Below, piece after piece: positions 54,441-62,320 of a DNA stretch of 64,000 nucleotides (the stretch's first letter is position 1; each line of letters begins with the position of its first letter). Below the pieces are notes generated by a model, which was given only the letters and a program-made list of their open reading frames with translations, was not told where the DNA came from and ran no database searches. The stretch is from Roseovarius sp. THAF9 (lineage in GTDB: Bacteria; Pseudomonadota; Alphaproteobacteria; Rhodobacterales; Rhodobacteraceae): positions 3,130,001 to 3,194,000 of the forward strand of contig NZ_CP045404.1 of NCBI RefSeq assembly GCF_009363715.1, read 5' to 3'. Both the position numbers and the translations under genes were made by a program.

Positions 54441-55259
54441 ATGATGAGACGACGCAAGTTCCTATCCTGTTCCATGGCGGTATTTGTTCCCGGCACGACG
54501 CTCGGGAGTGACACGCTTCCACCTGCCCGCTCAATACACGACCGTGAAGGCGAAAGCACACTGCTTCCGGCGCATGGCGCGGGTCCGTTGGTCTACGTTT
54601 CCCACAGGCTCGGCGGCGTTCCGGCGAAGGGCCGCCAGCGGGAAGCGCCGTGGGTAATGTTCGACGCGATGCGGCGTGCTGGCTGGCATCTCGTGCGAAG
54701 TGCCGATGCCGGTCCCGACACGTACGGAAACGACCTTGCTCTGAGCTATTGCGCACGTATGTGTAGCAAAGCAATCCAACGGGTCGAGTGGAACGGACAA
54801 TTGTTTGCGCTTGGAATCTCTATGGGCGCGTTGCCAGCGCTTCAGATGACGTGGAAAGGGTTGTTTCCCCAGCCAGTTGTTGCCGTGGCGACAATTGACG
54901 GGGCGATGAATCTGCAGGCCATCCATAGCAGCCCGCCAGAGCGCCGTAAGAGGATCGAAGCGGCATACGCAGAAGAGGAAGAAGGTTCCTTCAGAAAAGC
55001 CAGCCGGGGCCATGACCCCTTGAATGATTTTCACGATTTCTCGTATAGAGGCATCCCTCTGCTAGCGCTAGCCAGTTCAGACGACGCTGTACTTCCTATA
55101 GCAGAGCATTCTAAGCTGATGGTGGCTGCTAGCCGATCAATTGGCGGAAAGTCTGAAATTGTGCGAACAAAAGGTCCGCATCTTGCTGATAGCCATTTTT
55201 CCGAAGACGCCTCTAGGCTCATAATCGAATTTTTCTCAAAGCATGCGCACGGGTTGTAG
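54441..55259 (+). CDS. Exported alpha/beta-hydrolase-like protein
   Basis: This is a 272-residue protein. A signal peptide with MMRRRKFLSCSMAVFVPG is followed by an alpha/beta-hydrolase-type core. The nucleophile elbow is LGISMGALPA (G-x-S-x-G), the likely acid is in LALASSDDAVLP, and the His lies in KGPHLADSHF. It follows the transpeptidases on the same strand after 100 bases. The substrate is unknown; an envelope ester or peptide linkage would fit the context. Confidence 0.72.
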   Translation: MMRRRKFLSCSMAVFVPGTTLGSDTLPPARSIHDREGESTLLPAHGAGPLVYVSHRLGGVPAKGRQREAPWVMFDAMRRAGWHLVRSADAGPDTYGNDLALSYCARMCSKAIQRVEWNGQLFALGISMGALPALQMTWKGLFPQPVVAVATIDGAMNLQAIHSSPPERRKRIEAAYAEEEEGSFRKASRGHDPLNDFHDFSYRGIPLLALASSDDAVLPIAEHSKLMVAASRSIGGKSEIVRTKGPHLADSHFSEDASRLIIEFFSKHAHGL

Positions 55260-55686
55260 AAGCGGTAGCAGCCATTGGAGGTCTCTTGAGCAGGAGCAAC
55301 CCTTTGCAGTGAATGATGCATATGAGAACCGGGAGTCACCTTGGAGCAAAATGATCGCTTCAAGTCCTTCTTGACCGCGACAAGGAACAGAGTTCTCTCA
55401 GTTCCAGCACGAACGGCCGGGGTGTGAACAGCCCATTGCCGACGTCCGGCGATCTAAAGAAAAACGCGTGCGCAATCCGCGTTGCCAAAATTCGCTTCAA
55501 GCGCAAGCTTGTTAAGCTTGTTGTAGTCTTCAGCGCGTGGCAAAGCCGCAATATGCTTCTTAGCGCTTCGTTGGCGTCGTCGGCAGATTTCAACCCTTGC
55601 ACTTAAGTGAACCTAATGCGCCAGCACAGCTTACGGATCTGTACAATTCTCCGTCGCATTTTCCATTGAGGTACCGCCCCAGCCAG
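55260..55686. other. Intergenic region, no supported gene
   Basis: These 427 bases separate the convergent hydrolase and sulP genes. Short open frames on both strands (about 60-80 codons) resemble no family and lack ribosome sites. CAAGCTT, GTT and AAGCTTG at 55504-55520 form a small perfect hairpin without a T-run. Confidence 0.5.
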
Positions 55687-57417
55687 CTATTCCGACGCAG
55701 ACCTAGGCGATTTTGCTAGCTGCCTCCAAGCATCGAACTGAGACAAGAATACCTCGCCGTTTAGCTCGTCCAGAAAATGGGAACGACTGAGTCGATCCAT
55801 CACCGGTCCTTTTACTTCTGACAGGTGCAAACCAACCTGCATATCTCTTAAACGGAGATTGATCGCTTCAAGGCTTTCGAGGGCCGAATAGTCGACTTCG
55901 TTCACCGCCGAAAACATCAAGACCACGTTCATGACGTCACAGCCGTTGGTCACCCGCTTCTGGATCAGGTCCTCCAGAAAGCGGGCATTTACGAAGTAGA
56001 GGCTTTCATCAACACGCAGCGTCACAAGGGTTGGATCGGTTTTGACCTTGTGCCGATGAATGTTACGGAAGTGTTGGGTCTCAGGGACCAGACCGACTTC
56101 GGCCACATGTGGTCGCGAAGTTTTGTAGAGGTGCAAGAGAACAGACACTGCGACACCGGATGCTACGCCGACCTCCACGCCCAGACTAAGAGTAAGGATA
56201 ATCGTCGCGGCAACGGCCGTGAAGTCGGCACGGCTGTAGCCCCATGTCTTTTTGAGGATCGAAAGGTCCACAAGGCTGAGCACAGCGACTATGATAGTAG
56301 CGGCAAGCGTTGCGTTCGGCAAAAAGTAGACCAGCGGCGTAAGAAAAAGTGCCGCGATAGCGAGCCCAAGTGCAGTGTAAGCTCCAGCTGCGGGGGTCTC
56401 GGCACCAGCGTCGAAGTTGACGACTGAGCGCGAAAAGCCACCCGTTACCGGAAAGCCGCCTGTAAACGCAGCACCAAGGTTTGCGGCACCGAGACCGATC
56501 AACTCTTGGTCAGGATCAATACGCTGACGCTTCTTCGCCGCAAGTGTCTGCGCAACAGAAACGGATTCGACGAAGCCGATGATCGAAATCAGAATGCCTG
56601 GGACCAGAAGAGTACTGAGCAGGTCCGGCGAAAACCCAGGGAGCGTAAGTGGCGGCAGACTTTGCGGCACCTCGCCGACGATCTTGACACCACGGTCGGC
56701 AAGCCCGAATGCCCAAACCGCAACAGTGGTGGCCACGACCGCGGCCACCGGCCCCGCCTTTGTCAAAATGTCGGCCACCAGACGCGACGCGCCCAGTTTT
56801 AGCAAAGACGCCTTTAGGTTCTTGCGCACCCAGAAAAGAAACGCTGTTGCGGTCGTTCCGATCATGAGCGTGATCCAGTTCACCGCATTCAGATGCGCAA
56901 AGATCGAAGCAATCATCTCGGGAAGCGTATGGCCATGCGCGCTCACTCCGAGGATGTGTTTCAATTGGCTAGTGGCGATAAGAATACCCGACGCCGTGAT
57001 GAACCCCGCAATCACCGGGTGGCTCAGGAAATTTGCTAGAAAGCCCAGTCGAAACACGCCCATCAGCACAAGAAAGCCACCAGACAGGAGTGCAAGCGTC
57101 AGGGCTGCGACAGCATAGCCCGCTGTCCCTTGTTCCGCGACTTGGCCAAGCGCGGAGGCGGTCAAGAGCGAAACGACTGCTACCGGACCGACCGCCAATG
57201 CCCGGCTCGTGCCGAAGATCGTGTAGAGCAGGATCGGGGCAATCGACGCATAGATACCCGCCTCGGGTGGTAGGCCAGCAAGAAGCGCATATGCCAGCGA
57301 CTGAGGGATCAGCATAATCGTTACAATCACCGCAGCGATTAGGTCGTTCGATAGGGCCAGCCTATTGTAGGTCCGGCCCCAATCGAGAATTGGAAAGTAT
57401 TGTCGCAGGCTGGGCAT
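55687..57417 (-). CDS. SulP-family anion permease with STAS domain
   Basis: This is a 576-residue inner membrane transporter. The helical core has the SulP signature PQSLAYALLAGLPPEAGIYAS near residue 38, plus GGFPVTGGFSRSVVNFDAGAETP. A cytoplasmic STAS domain occupies about residues 445-570 (LRVDESLYFVNARFLEDLI...VNEVDYSALESLEAIN). The start at 57417 is the conserved N terminus. It is last in the leftward sulfide-related set. Sulfate, sulfite or bicarbonate are possible substrates; the neighbours favour a sulfur oxyanion. Confidence 0.9.
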   Translation of the reverse strand: MPSLRQYFPILDWGRTYNRLALSNDLIAAVIVTIMLIPQSLAYALLAGLPPEAGIYASIAPILLYTIFGTSRALAVGPVAVVSLLTASALGQVAEQGTAGYAVAALTLALLSGGFLVLMGVFRLGFLANFLSHPVIAGFITASGILIATSQLKHILGVSAHGHTLPEMIASIFAHLNAVNWITLMIGTTATAFLFWVRKNLKASLLKLGASRLVADILTKAGPVAAVVATTVAVWAFGLADRGVKIVGEVPQSLPPLTLPGFSPDLLSTLLVPGILISIIGFVESVSVAQTLAAKKRQRIDPDQELIGLGAANLGAAFTGGFPVTGGFSRSVVNFDAGAETPAAGAYTALGLAIAALFLTPLVYFLPNATLAATIIVAVLSLVDLSILKKTWGYSRADFTAVAATIILTLSLGVEVGVASGVAVSVLLHLYKTSRPHVAEVGLVPETQHFRNIHRHKVKTDPTLVTLRVDESLYFVNARFLEDLIQKRVTNGCDVMNVVLMFSAVNEVDYSALESLEAINLRLRDMQVGLHLSEVKGPVMDRLSRSHFLDELNGEVFLSQFDAWRQLAKSPRSASE

Positions 57418-57548
57418 TGTCGTTTCGCAATCAAGAAGGGCGGTGTGAGGCGCGACGCCGCCAACCACCGAATTTCAGGCCAGACCGAAAGGTTCTGATC
57501 GTGCTTTTTGAGACGGACGCATCCGCCTCAAAGTGGCCTCTAGTTGAA

Positions 57549-59228
57549 CTACTCGGCTGCGACCTTTAGCTGCTCAGGTTTTGCCATCCATTCCTTACCC
57601 CTCAGCATGGCTTGCCAATAGATTGGAGGAAGCATCTTTTCCTTAAGGAACCAGGCGGCACGGGTAGGCTTAGTGCCATCGACCAGCCAGGCTGGGAAGG
57701 ATGGCTTCAGGGCCCCGCCATATCCGAACTCTGCCAGCACAATCTTACCGCGCTCGACAGTGAGCGGGCACGAGCCGTAGCCGTCGTATTGGGCAACGGC
57801 CGACCGACCACGTATGTCCGCGACAATATTTTCGGCTACGGTCGGAGCCTGCTTGCGCGCCGCCGCAGCCGTCTTGGCGTTCGGGGCATTCATCACATCG
57901 CCGAGCGACCATATGTTGTCGAATGATTTGTGACGCAGAGTGGCCTGATCCACGTCGACCCACCCAGTGGCATCGGCCAGGGGCGAAACACGGATGAAGT
58001 CCGGCGCAGTCTGTGGCGGACAAACATGCATCATGTCGAACTCGACGGTGACCTCGGTTGGATCCGTATCGGGTTTCGCCACCCTGAACGTGGCCGTCTT
58101 GGCCGGACCATCGACAGAGATGAGGTTATGGAAAAAGTTCAGCGTCGCGTCGTACTTTTCGACGTATTCCATGAGAGCCGGCACGTAGTCCTTCACGCCG
58201 AACAGTACGCCCCCGGCATTCATGAACTGGATATCGATGTTCTTCAGAACGCCGCGCCGAAACCATGCGTCACCAGACAAATACATCGCTTTCTGCGGTG
58301 CGCCCGCACATTTGATCGGCATCGGCGGCTGCGTAAAGAGCGCTCGGCCCTGCTTCGTCTCCTGCACAAGCTGCCAAGTATAGGGCGCGAGATCGTAGCG
58401 ATAGTTAGAAGTCACGCCGTTGCGCCCAAGCGTTTCTTCCAGACCTTCGACGCAACTCCAGTCCAGCTTCAGGCCCGGGCAGACGACAAGGCGGTCGTAC
58501 TTCACGACCCGGCAGCCATCGAGGATAACGGCATTGTTCTGCGGCTCGAAGGCGGCGACAGCAGCCTTGATCCATTTGACACCGCTAGGTATCAGGCTGC
58601 CCATTGTCTTTGCGGTCTGGCTTGCCTCGAAGATGCCGCCGCCGACCATGGTCCAACCGGGCTGGTAATAATGGATATCGGCAGGATCGATCACAGCGAT
58701 ACTGAGGCCGGATTTCCGAGACTTCAGGCTGGCAGCAACCGAGATACCGCCGGCGCCCGCCCCAACGATCACAACATCATATTTGGCATCGCCAGTATCT
58801 GTCGGCGTCTTGCCGCCGTTGGCGATACGCCGTGCAACGCCGTTCATGTCGTAGCCAGCGTCCTTGGTCGCTGCCAGGATGTCCGGCATCGAACGCGTCT
58901 TGGCTTCACTTAAGGACCAGAGCGTGGCGGACCGAGTGCCCGTGCGGCAATACGCCAGAACCGGACGCGGCAAGTCTTCGAGAGACGCACCGAAAGCCGC
59001 CACATCTTCATCGTTGACCATTCCGGACTCCACCGGAACATAACGCGCGTCGATTCCGACGGCTTTCGCTGCAGCTTCAACTTCCTCAAAGCTTGGCTGG
59101 TCCGCTCCTTCGCCGTCCGGGCGGTTGCAGATGATAGCGCGGAAACCCGCAGCCTTGATCTCCGCAATATCGTTGACTGTAATCTGTGGTGAGACCGATA
59201 CTTTCTCGGTGATTTTTTTGATGTCCAT
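57549..59228 (-). CDS. Fusion of a phosphatase-like/sulfurtransferase (TIGR01244) domain and a sulfide:quinone oxidoreductase-like flavoprotein
   Basis: This is a 559-residue fusion. Residues 1-135 form a DSP-like TIGR01244 domain with the loop YCRTGTRS (Cys94, Arg99; C-x4-R), as in Blh proteins. Residues 148-555 are an SQR-like flavoprotein: the FAD motif VVIVGAGAGGISVAASL at 152, HYYQPGWTMVGGG near 186, and cysteines in LVVCPGLKLDW and IKCAGAPQKAMYL that correspond to the redox cysteines. AAAAGG lies before the ATG at 59228. It probably oxidises sulfide to persulfide at the membrane and may pass sulfur on. Confidence 0.9.
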   Translation of the reverse strand: MDIKKITEKVSVSPQITVNDIAEIKAAGFRAIICNRPDGEGADQPSFEEVEAAAKAVGIDARYVPVESGMVNDEDVAAFGASLEDLPRPVLAYCRTGTRSATLWSLSEAKTRSMPDILAATKDAGYDMNGVARRIANGGKTPTDTGDAKYDVVIVGAGAGGISVAASLKSRKSGLSIAVIDPADIHYYQPGWTMVGGGIFEASQTAKTMGSLIPSGVKWIKAAVAAFEPQNNAVILDGCRVVKYDRLVVCPGLKLDWSCVEGLEETLGRNGVTSNYRYDLAPYTWQLVQETKQGRALFTQPPMPIKCAGAPQKAMYLSGDAWFRRGVLKNIDIQFMNAGGVLFGVKDYVPALMEYVEKYDATLNFFHNLISVDGPAKTATFRVAKPDTDPTEVTVEFDMMHVCPPQTAPDFIRVSPLADATGWVDVDQATLRHKSFDNIWSLGDVMNAPNAKTAAAARKQAPTVAENIVADIRGRSAVAQYDGYGSCPLTVERGKIVLAEFGYGGALKPSFPAWLVDGTKPTRAAWFLKEKMLPPIYWQAMLRGKEWMAKPEQLKVAAE

Positions 59229-59294
59229 GTCATGCACCTTTTCGCGTTTCAGAAGTGCGGCGCAGAGGCGCCGTCAGACCAATTTATGGTGCCG

Positions 59295-59786
59295 TTACAC
59301 GGCCGGGGCCTCTTCCTGAGTCACCGAAACCAGCTTCGCACTATACGCTTGCTCACCGATCCGCTCGATAAGATCGATTTGCAGCTCAAGCCATGACTTG
59401 TGACCTTCCTCATCAAGCGCAATTGTCTCGAAGAGCGTGCGCGAACCGATGTCATTCGCCTCGAATGCTTCTCGCGCAGCACGCGTATAGAATGCGATTG
59501 CGTCTTCTTCATCGGCAAGGTCAGCTTTGAACATTTCGTTCAACGTCTCGGCGCGTTCTGGAAGCTTCGCAAAGGAGATCTCTGGGGTACCCTTCAGAAA
59601 TAAGATGCGCTCGATGAAGAGATCGGAGTGCCCGATTTCCTCGGCCTGCTCTTCACGCATCTTGGCTGCAAGAAGGTTGAGGCCCCAATCGTCAAGCACA
59701 TGCGCATGCAATTGATATTGGTGCGCGGCGCTCATTTCCATCTGAAGCGCACGGTTCAAGTTTTCTACCGTCTTGTTATTAGACAT
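59295..59786 (-). CDS. bfr: Bacterioferritin-like protein lacking the heme methionine
   Basis: This is a 163-residue four-helix iron-storage protein. The di-iron ferroxidase ligands are in place: Glu17, Glu50, His53, Glu93, Glu126 and His129. The heme ligand of E. coli bacterioferritin (Met52) corresponds to Ile51 here in EEIGHSD, so heme binding in the usual way is not expected. It lies 42 bases downstream of the metallo-hydrolase gene and 66 before the SQR-like fusion, within one leftward set. It may protect against iron-driven damage under sulfide stress. Confidence 0.9.
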   Translation of the reverse strand: MSNNKTVENLNRALQMEMSAAHQYQLHAHVLDDWGLNLLAAKMREEQAEEIGHSDLFIERILFLKGTPEISFAKLPERAETLNEMFKADLADEEDAIAFYTRAAREAFEANDIGSRTLFETIALDEEGHKSWLELQIDLIERIGEQAYSAKLVSVTQEEAPAV

Positions 59787-59828
59787 AAGTTATTTCCTTT
59801 CGAAGGGATGAGTGACGCAATTCTCGTT

Positions 59829-60713
59829 TCAGAGACCGTTCACCGGCACCTTGAGCATCGGGTTGCCGTCCTTGTCCTTCGGCACCTCGCCCGCGCGCAT
59901 GTTCACCTGAAGGGACGGGATGATCAGCTTGGGCATCGCCAGGGTCGCGTCCCGCTCGGTGCGGAACTTGACGAAATCCTCTTTCGTCTTGCCACCGCCG
60001 ACATGGATGTTGTGCGCCTTTTCGTCGCCCACGCTGGTCTCCCACGCGATATCCCGGCCATTCGGCCCATAGTCATGACACATGAACAGCCGCATCTCGT
60101 CGGGCAGGGCCAGCACTTTCTGGATACTGTCATAAAGCTGCCCCGCATCCCCGCCCGGAAAATCCGCCCGCGCCGAGCCGCCATCGGGCATGAACAGCGT
60201 ATCGCCCACGAAGGCCGCGTCGCCCATTACATGCACCATGCAGGCCGGCGTATGACCGGGCGTGTACATGGCGAAACATTCCATCTCGCCCACGCGGTAC
60301 GTATCGCCATCCTCGAACAGCGCGTCGAACTGCGACCCGTCGCGCTGAAACTCCGTGCCTTCGTTGAACACCTTGCCGAACGTGTCCTGCACGATCATGA
60401 TCTTGGATCCGATCCCGATCTTGCCGCCCAGCTTTTTTTGGATATAGGGCGCGGCGGACAGGTGGTCGGCATGGACATGCGTCTCGATGATCCACTCCAG
60501 CCGCAGGCCCTGATCCTCGATCTGCCGGATCAATTCGTCAGCATGATCATAGGTGATCCGCCCGGCGGCATAGTCGATGTCCATCACGCTGTCGACAATG
60601 GCGCAGGCGTCGCTGGCGGGGTCTTTCACGATGTAGCTAATCGTATTCGTCGCATCGTCGAAGAATGCCTGAACCTCTGGTTTGATATTCATGGTCACGG
60701 GATAGTTTGTCAT
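59829..60713 (-). CDS. ETHE1/Blh-type metallo-beta-lactamase-fold hydrolase (persulfide dioxygenase-like)
   Basis: This is a 294-residue protein. The metal motif is ETHVHADHLSA (H-x-H-x-D-H) near residue 77. Further ligands lie in YTPGHTPACMVH and FVGDTLFMPDGGSARADFPGGDA, the last matching the persulfide dioxygenase pattern. GAGGAG before the ATG at 60713 decides the start. In Blh and ETHE1 systems such enzymes oxidise glutathione persulfide to sulfite. It is first of the leftward set, ahead of bfr, the SQR fusion and sulP. Confidence 0.9.
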   Translation of the reverse strand: MTNYPVTMNIKPEVQAFFDDATNTISYIVKDPASDACAIVDSVMDIDYAAGRITYDHADELIRQIEDQGLRLEWIIETHVHADHLSAAPYIQKKLGGKIGIGSKIMIVQDTFGKVFNEGTEFQRDGSQFDALFEDGDTYRVGEMECFAMYTPGHTPACMVHVMGDAAFVGDTLFMPDGGSARADFPGGDAGQLYDSIQKVLALPDEMRLFMCHDYGPNGRDIAWETSVGDEKAHNIHVGGGKTKEDFVKFRTERDATLAMPKLIIPSLQVNMRAGEVPKDKDGNPMLKVPVNGL

Positions 60714-60987
60714 ATCATCTCCTCCGAAAGAGCTCATGCAGCAGCGCGTGCCGCGGTATTTCGAGGCAACTTTTGCAGTAAGACCCCGCGGCAGTCGCCA
60801 GTGGTAAAACAGCGATGCCCGCCACCTATACCCAGGACCGGGATCGCCGCATCGTATGTGGTGACCGGCACGCAAAGCGAAGCAGGCCGCCCAAGAAGAC
60901 TGGGTGAAGATGCCCGGCGCCAAGCACTACATACCTACCGCGAACGATGGCGCCGATTTCGGTCGCCGCAGCCTCCTCCACACGAAT

Positions 60988-61010
60988 AAGTTCTATTCTG
61001 AGTAGAAGTT
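60988..61010. promoter_or_regulatory. 23-bp near-palindrome upstream of the ETHE1/Blh-like gene
   Basis: AAGTTCTATTC, T and GAGTAGAAGTT match in 9 of 11 paired positions. It is AT-rich, lies next to AAAAAA, and sits 14 bases from the shared operator. It is a candidate site for a dimeric repressor. Confidence 0.5.
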
Positions 61011-61023
61011 AAAAAATTCCGCG

Positions 61024-61043
61024 TCAGTGATATTGTCACCGAA
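61024..61043 (-). promoter_or_regulatory. Shared operator-like sequence, copy 1
   Basis: On the minus strand this reads TTCGGTGACAATATCACTGA. It matches 18 of 20 bases of the plus-strand copy at 62246-62265. The core GTGAC-AAT-ATCAC is nearly palindromic. It lies upstream of the leftward metallo-hydrolase/bfr/SQR/sulP set. Confidence 0.7.
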
Positions 61044-61064
61044 GCTTCAGTTTAAGCCACCGCG

Positions 61065-61730
61065 CTACGTGCTCTCGGCCAGTGCGCGCAGCGCCGGCTT
61101 GTCGACAATGGCGATCCGACCGCGCGACTGCGCGATGTAGCGACGCTTCTGGAAGTCATTCAAAACACGACTGATCACCTCGCGCGCGGTCCCAAGCTCA
61201 CTGGCGATCTGGGCATGGGTTGCGGAAATTTCCTTGTCACCGCCGACCAGCGTCAGCAGGCGCTCCGCAAGACGCACATCGATGCGGCCGAAGGCTACAT
61301 CGTCAACCACGCGCAGCAGGTCGATCAATCGCCTGGAATATGCGCTGAAGACGAATTTCCTGAACGTTTCTTCTTCAGCCACGAGGCCGTCGAACGCGGC
61401 TTGCGGAAGGACGATGACCGTAATGTCTGTCTCGGCCACCCCCTCTGCGTTGTAGGCTTCCTCGGCAAGCATGCAGGCCGTCGTCAGAACACAGCTCTCT
61501 CCCGCGTCCACGCGGTAAAGCACGATGTCCCGACCGTTTTCCGAGGTCTGCGAAACCCGAATCGTACCTTCGAAGAGAAACAGCAGGCTGTCGGGAACAT
61601 TGCGGGGCCCGAAAACCTCGTGACCTTTGGAGTACCTGCTGACCTTTGCGACCTTGATCAACCGATCTCGCACAGACCGCGGCAGCGCCCGCGTTCCCTG
61701 AAATTTCTCCGTCCAGTCCCCGATATTCAT
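61065..61730 (-). CDS. Crp/Fnr-family transcriptional regulator
   Basis: This is a 221-residue regulator. A cyclic-nucleotide-binding-like domain (about 20-130) is followed by a winged helix with THAQIASELGTAREVISRVLNDFQKRRYI near residue 175. The N-terminal Fe-S cysteines of FNR are absent. Instead Cys80 and Cys86 (GESCVLTTACML) could form a thiol switch. Its start overlaps the Rrf2 gene stop (ATGA), so both regulators are made together. It may bind the shared operator near its gene; this is inference. Confidence 0.9.
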   Translation of the reverse strand: MNIGDWTEKFQGTRALPRSVRDRLIKVAKVSRYSKGHEVFGPRNVPDSLLFLFEGTIRVSQTSENGRDIVLYRVDAGESCVLTTACMLAEEAYNAEGVAETDITVIVLPQAAFDGLVAEEETFRKFVFSAYSRRLIDLLRVVDDVAFGRIDVRLAERLLTLVGGDKEISATHAQIASELGTAREVISRVLNDFQKRRYIAQSRGRIAIVDKPALRALAEST

Positions 61731-62197
61731 TGCGCCCTCCGCATTGGTGCAACGATGCCATCCTGAAGGGGGGCAATTCGCTCCAGCAATTCGTCCTTGT
61801 TCGAGGCAATGTCTGCCAGCGTCAGGTCATCAAGGACGGCCATGAAGGCTTTGGTCGCCGTCTGCAGGGCACGGGAAAGCTTGCATATACCGATCAGCGG
61901 GCATGTGTTTCGTTCAGGATTGAAACACTCGACCAGATCTAGGGGCCCTTCAGTAAGGCGGATGACATCGCCGATGATGATCTCGCCGGTCGGACGCGCC
62001 AAGCGGAAGCCCCCGCCCCGCCCCCGCAGGGTCTCAAGGTATCCCGCGCGCCCAAGCTCGTGAACGATCTTGACGATATGCGGGCGCGCCAACCCGTGAA
62101 TGCGCACCACGTCATCCACCTTGATCCGATCCGGGGCCTTGAGCGCCGCAAGTTGAAGCGACCGCAGTGCATAATTCGAATAAGCCGTGAGTTTCAT
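61727..62197 (-). CDS. Rrf2-family regulator, NsrR-like
   Basis: This is a 156-residue winged-helix repressor. SNYALRSLQLAALK starts the Rrf2 fold. Three cysteines, Cys91, Cys99 and Cys105, in CFNPERNTCPLIGIC give the C-x7-C-x5-C cluster ligand pattern of NsrR-type [Fe-S] sensors of nitric oxide. GGAGG lies before the ATG. A perfect 11-bp inverted repeat lies 16 bases upstream of the start, suggesting autoregulation. It shares an operon with the Crp/Fnr gene and is divergent from the peroxiredoxin gene. Confidence 0.92.
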   Translation of the reverse strand: MKLTAYSNYALRSLQLAALKAPDRIKVDDVVRIHGLARPHIVKIVHELGRAGYLETLRGRGGGFRLARPTGEIIIGDVIRLTEGPLDLVECFNPERNTCPLIGICKLSRALQTATKAFMAVLDDLTLADIASNKDELLERIAPLQDGIVAPMRRAQ

Positions 62198-62212
62198 TCT
62201 GTCCTCCACTCT

Positions 62213-62239
62213 AAAACTTATATTGCTGATATAAGTTTT
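62213..62239. promoter_or_regulatory. Perfect inverted repeat before the Rrf2 gene
   Basis: AAAACTTATAT, spacer TGCTG and ATATAAGTTTT form an 11-bp perfect inverted repeat. AT-rich dyads of about this length are usual for Rrf2/NsrR operators. It lies between the divergent Rrf2 and peroxiredoxin genes. Confidence 0.78.
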
Positions 62240-62245
62240 TGCAAG

Positions 62246-62265
62246 TTCGGTGACGATGTCACTGA
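62246..62265 (+). promoter_or_regulatory. Shared operator-like sequence, copy 2
   Basis: This reads TTCGGTGACGATGTCACTGA, differing at two positions from the copy at 61024-61043. The core GTGAC-GAT-GTCAC is a perfect palindrome. It lies 55 bases before the peroxiredoxin start codon and next to the NsrR-like dyad. Confidence 0.72.
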
Positions 62266-62320
62266 ACACCTGGTCGAGAAAGCGCACAGTCCCTGTCATA
62301 CATATCGAAAGGACCGAACA

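Larger units (their letters stand above)
60714..61064. other. Regulatory region upstream of the sulfide-related operon
   Basis: No gene is supported in these 351 bases. They carry a near-palindrome at 60988-61010 and the shared 20-base operator at 61024-61043. If transcription starts near these, the metallo-hydrolase mRNA has a leader of about 250 bases. Confidence 0.55.

Noticed and set aside
55360..55606. Overlapping short frames on both strands between the hydrolase and sulP
   Set aside because: No ribosome sites, no recognisable family, poor codon pattern.
60840..60848. GGGATCGCC as a possible right attachment site matching the tRNA-Arg 3' end
   Set aside because: Only nine bases match and the flanking T-arm sequence does not; expected by chance in GC-rich DNA.
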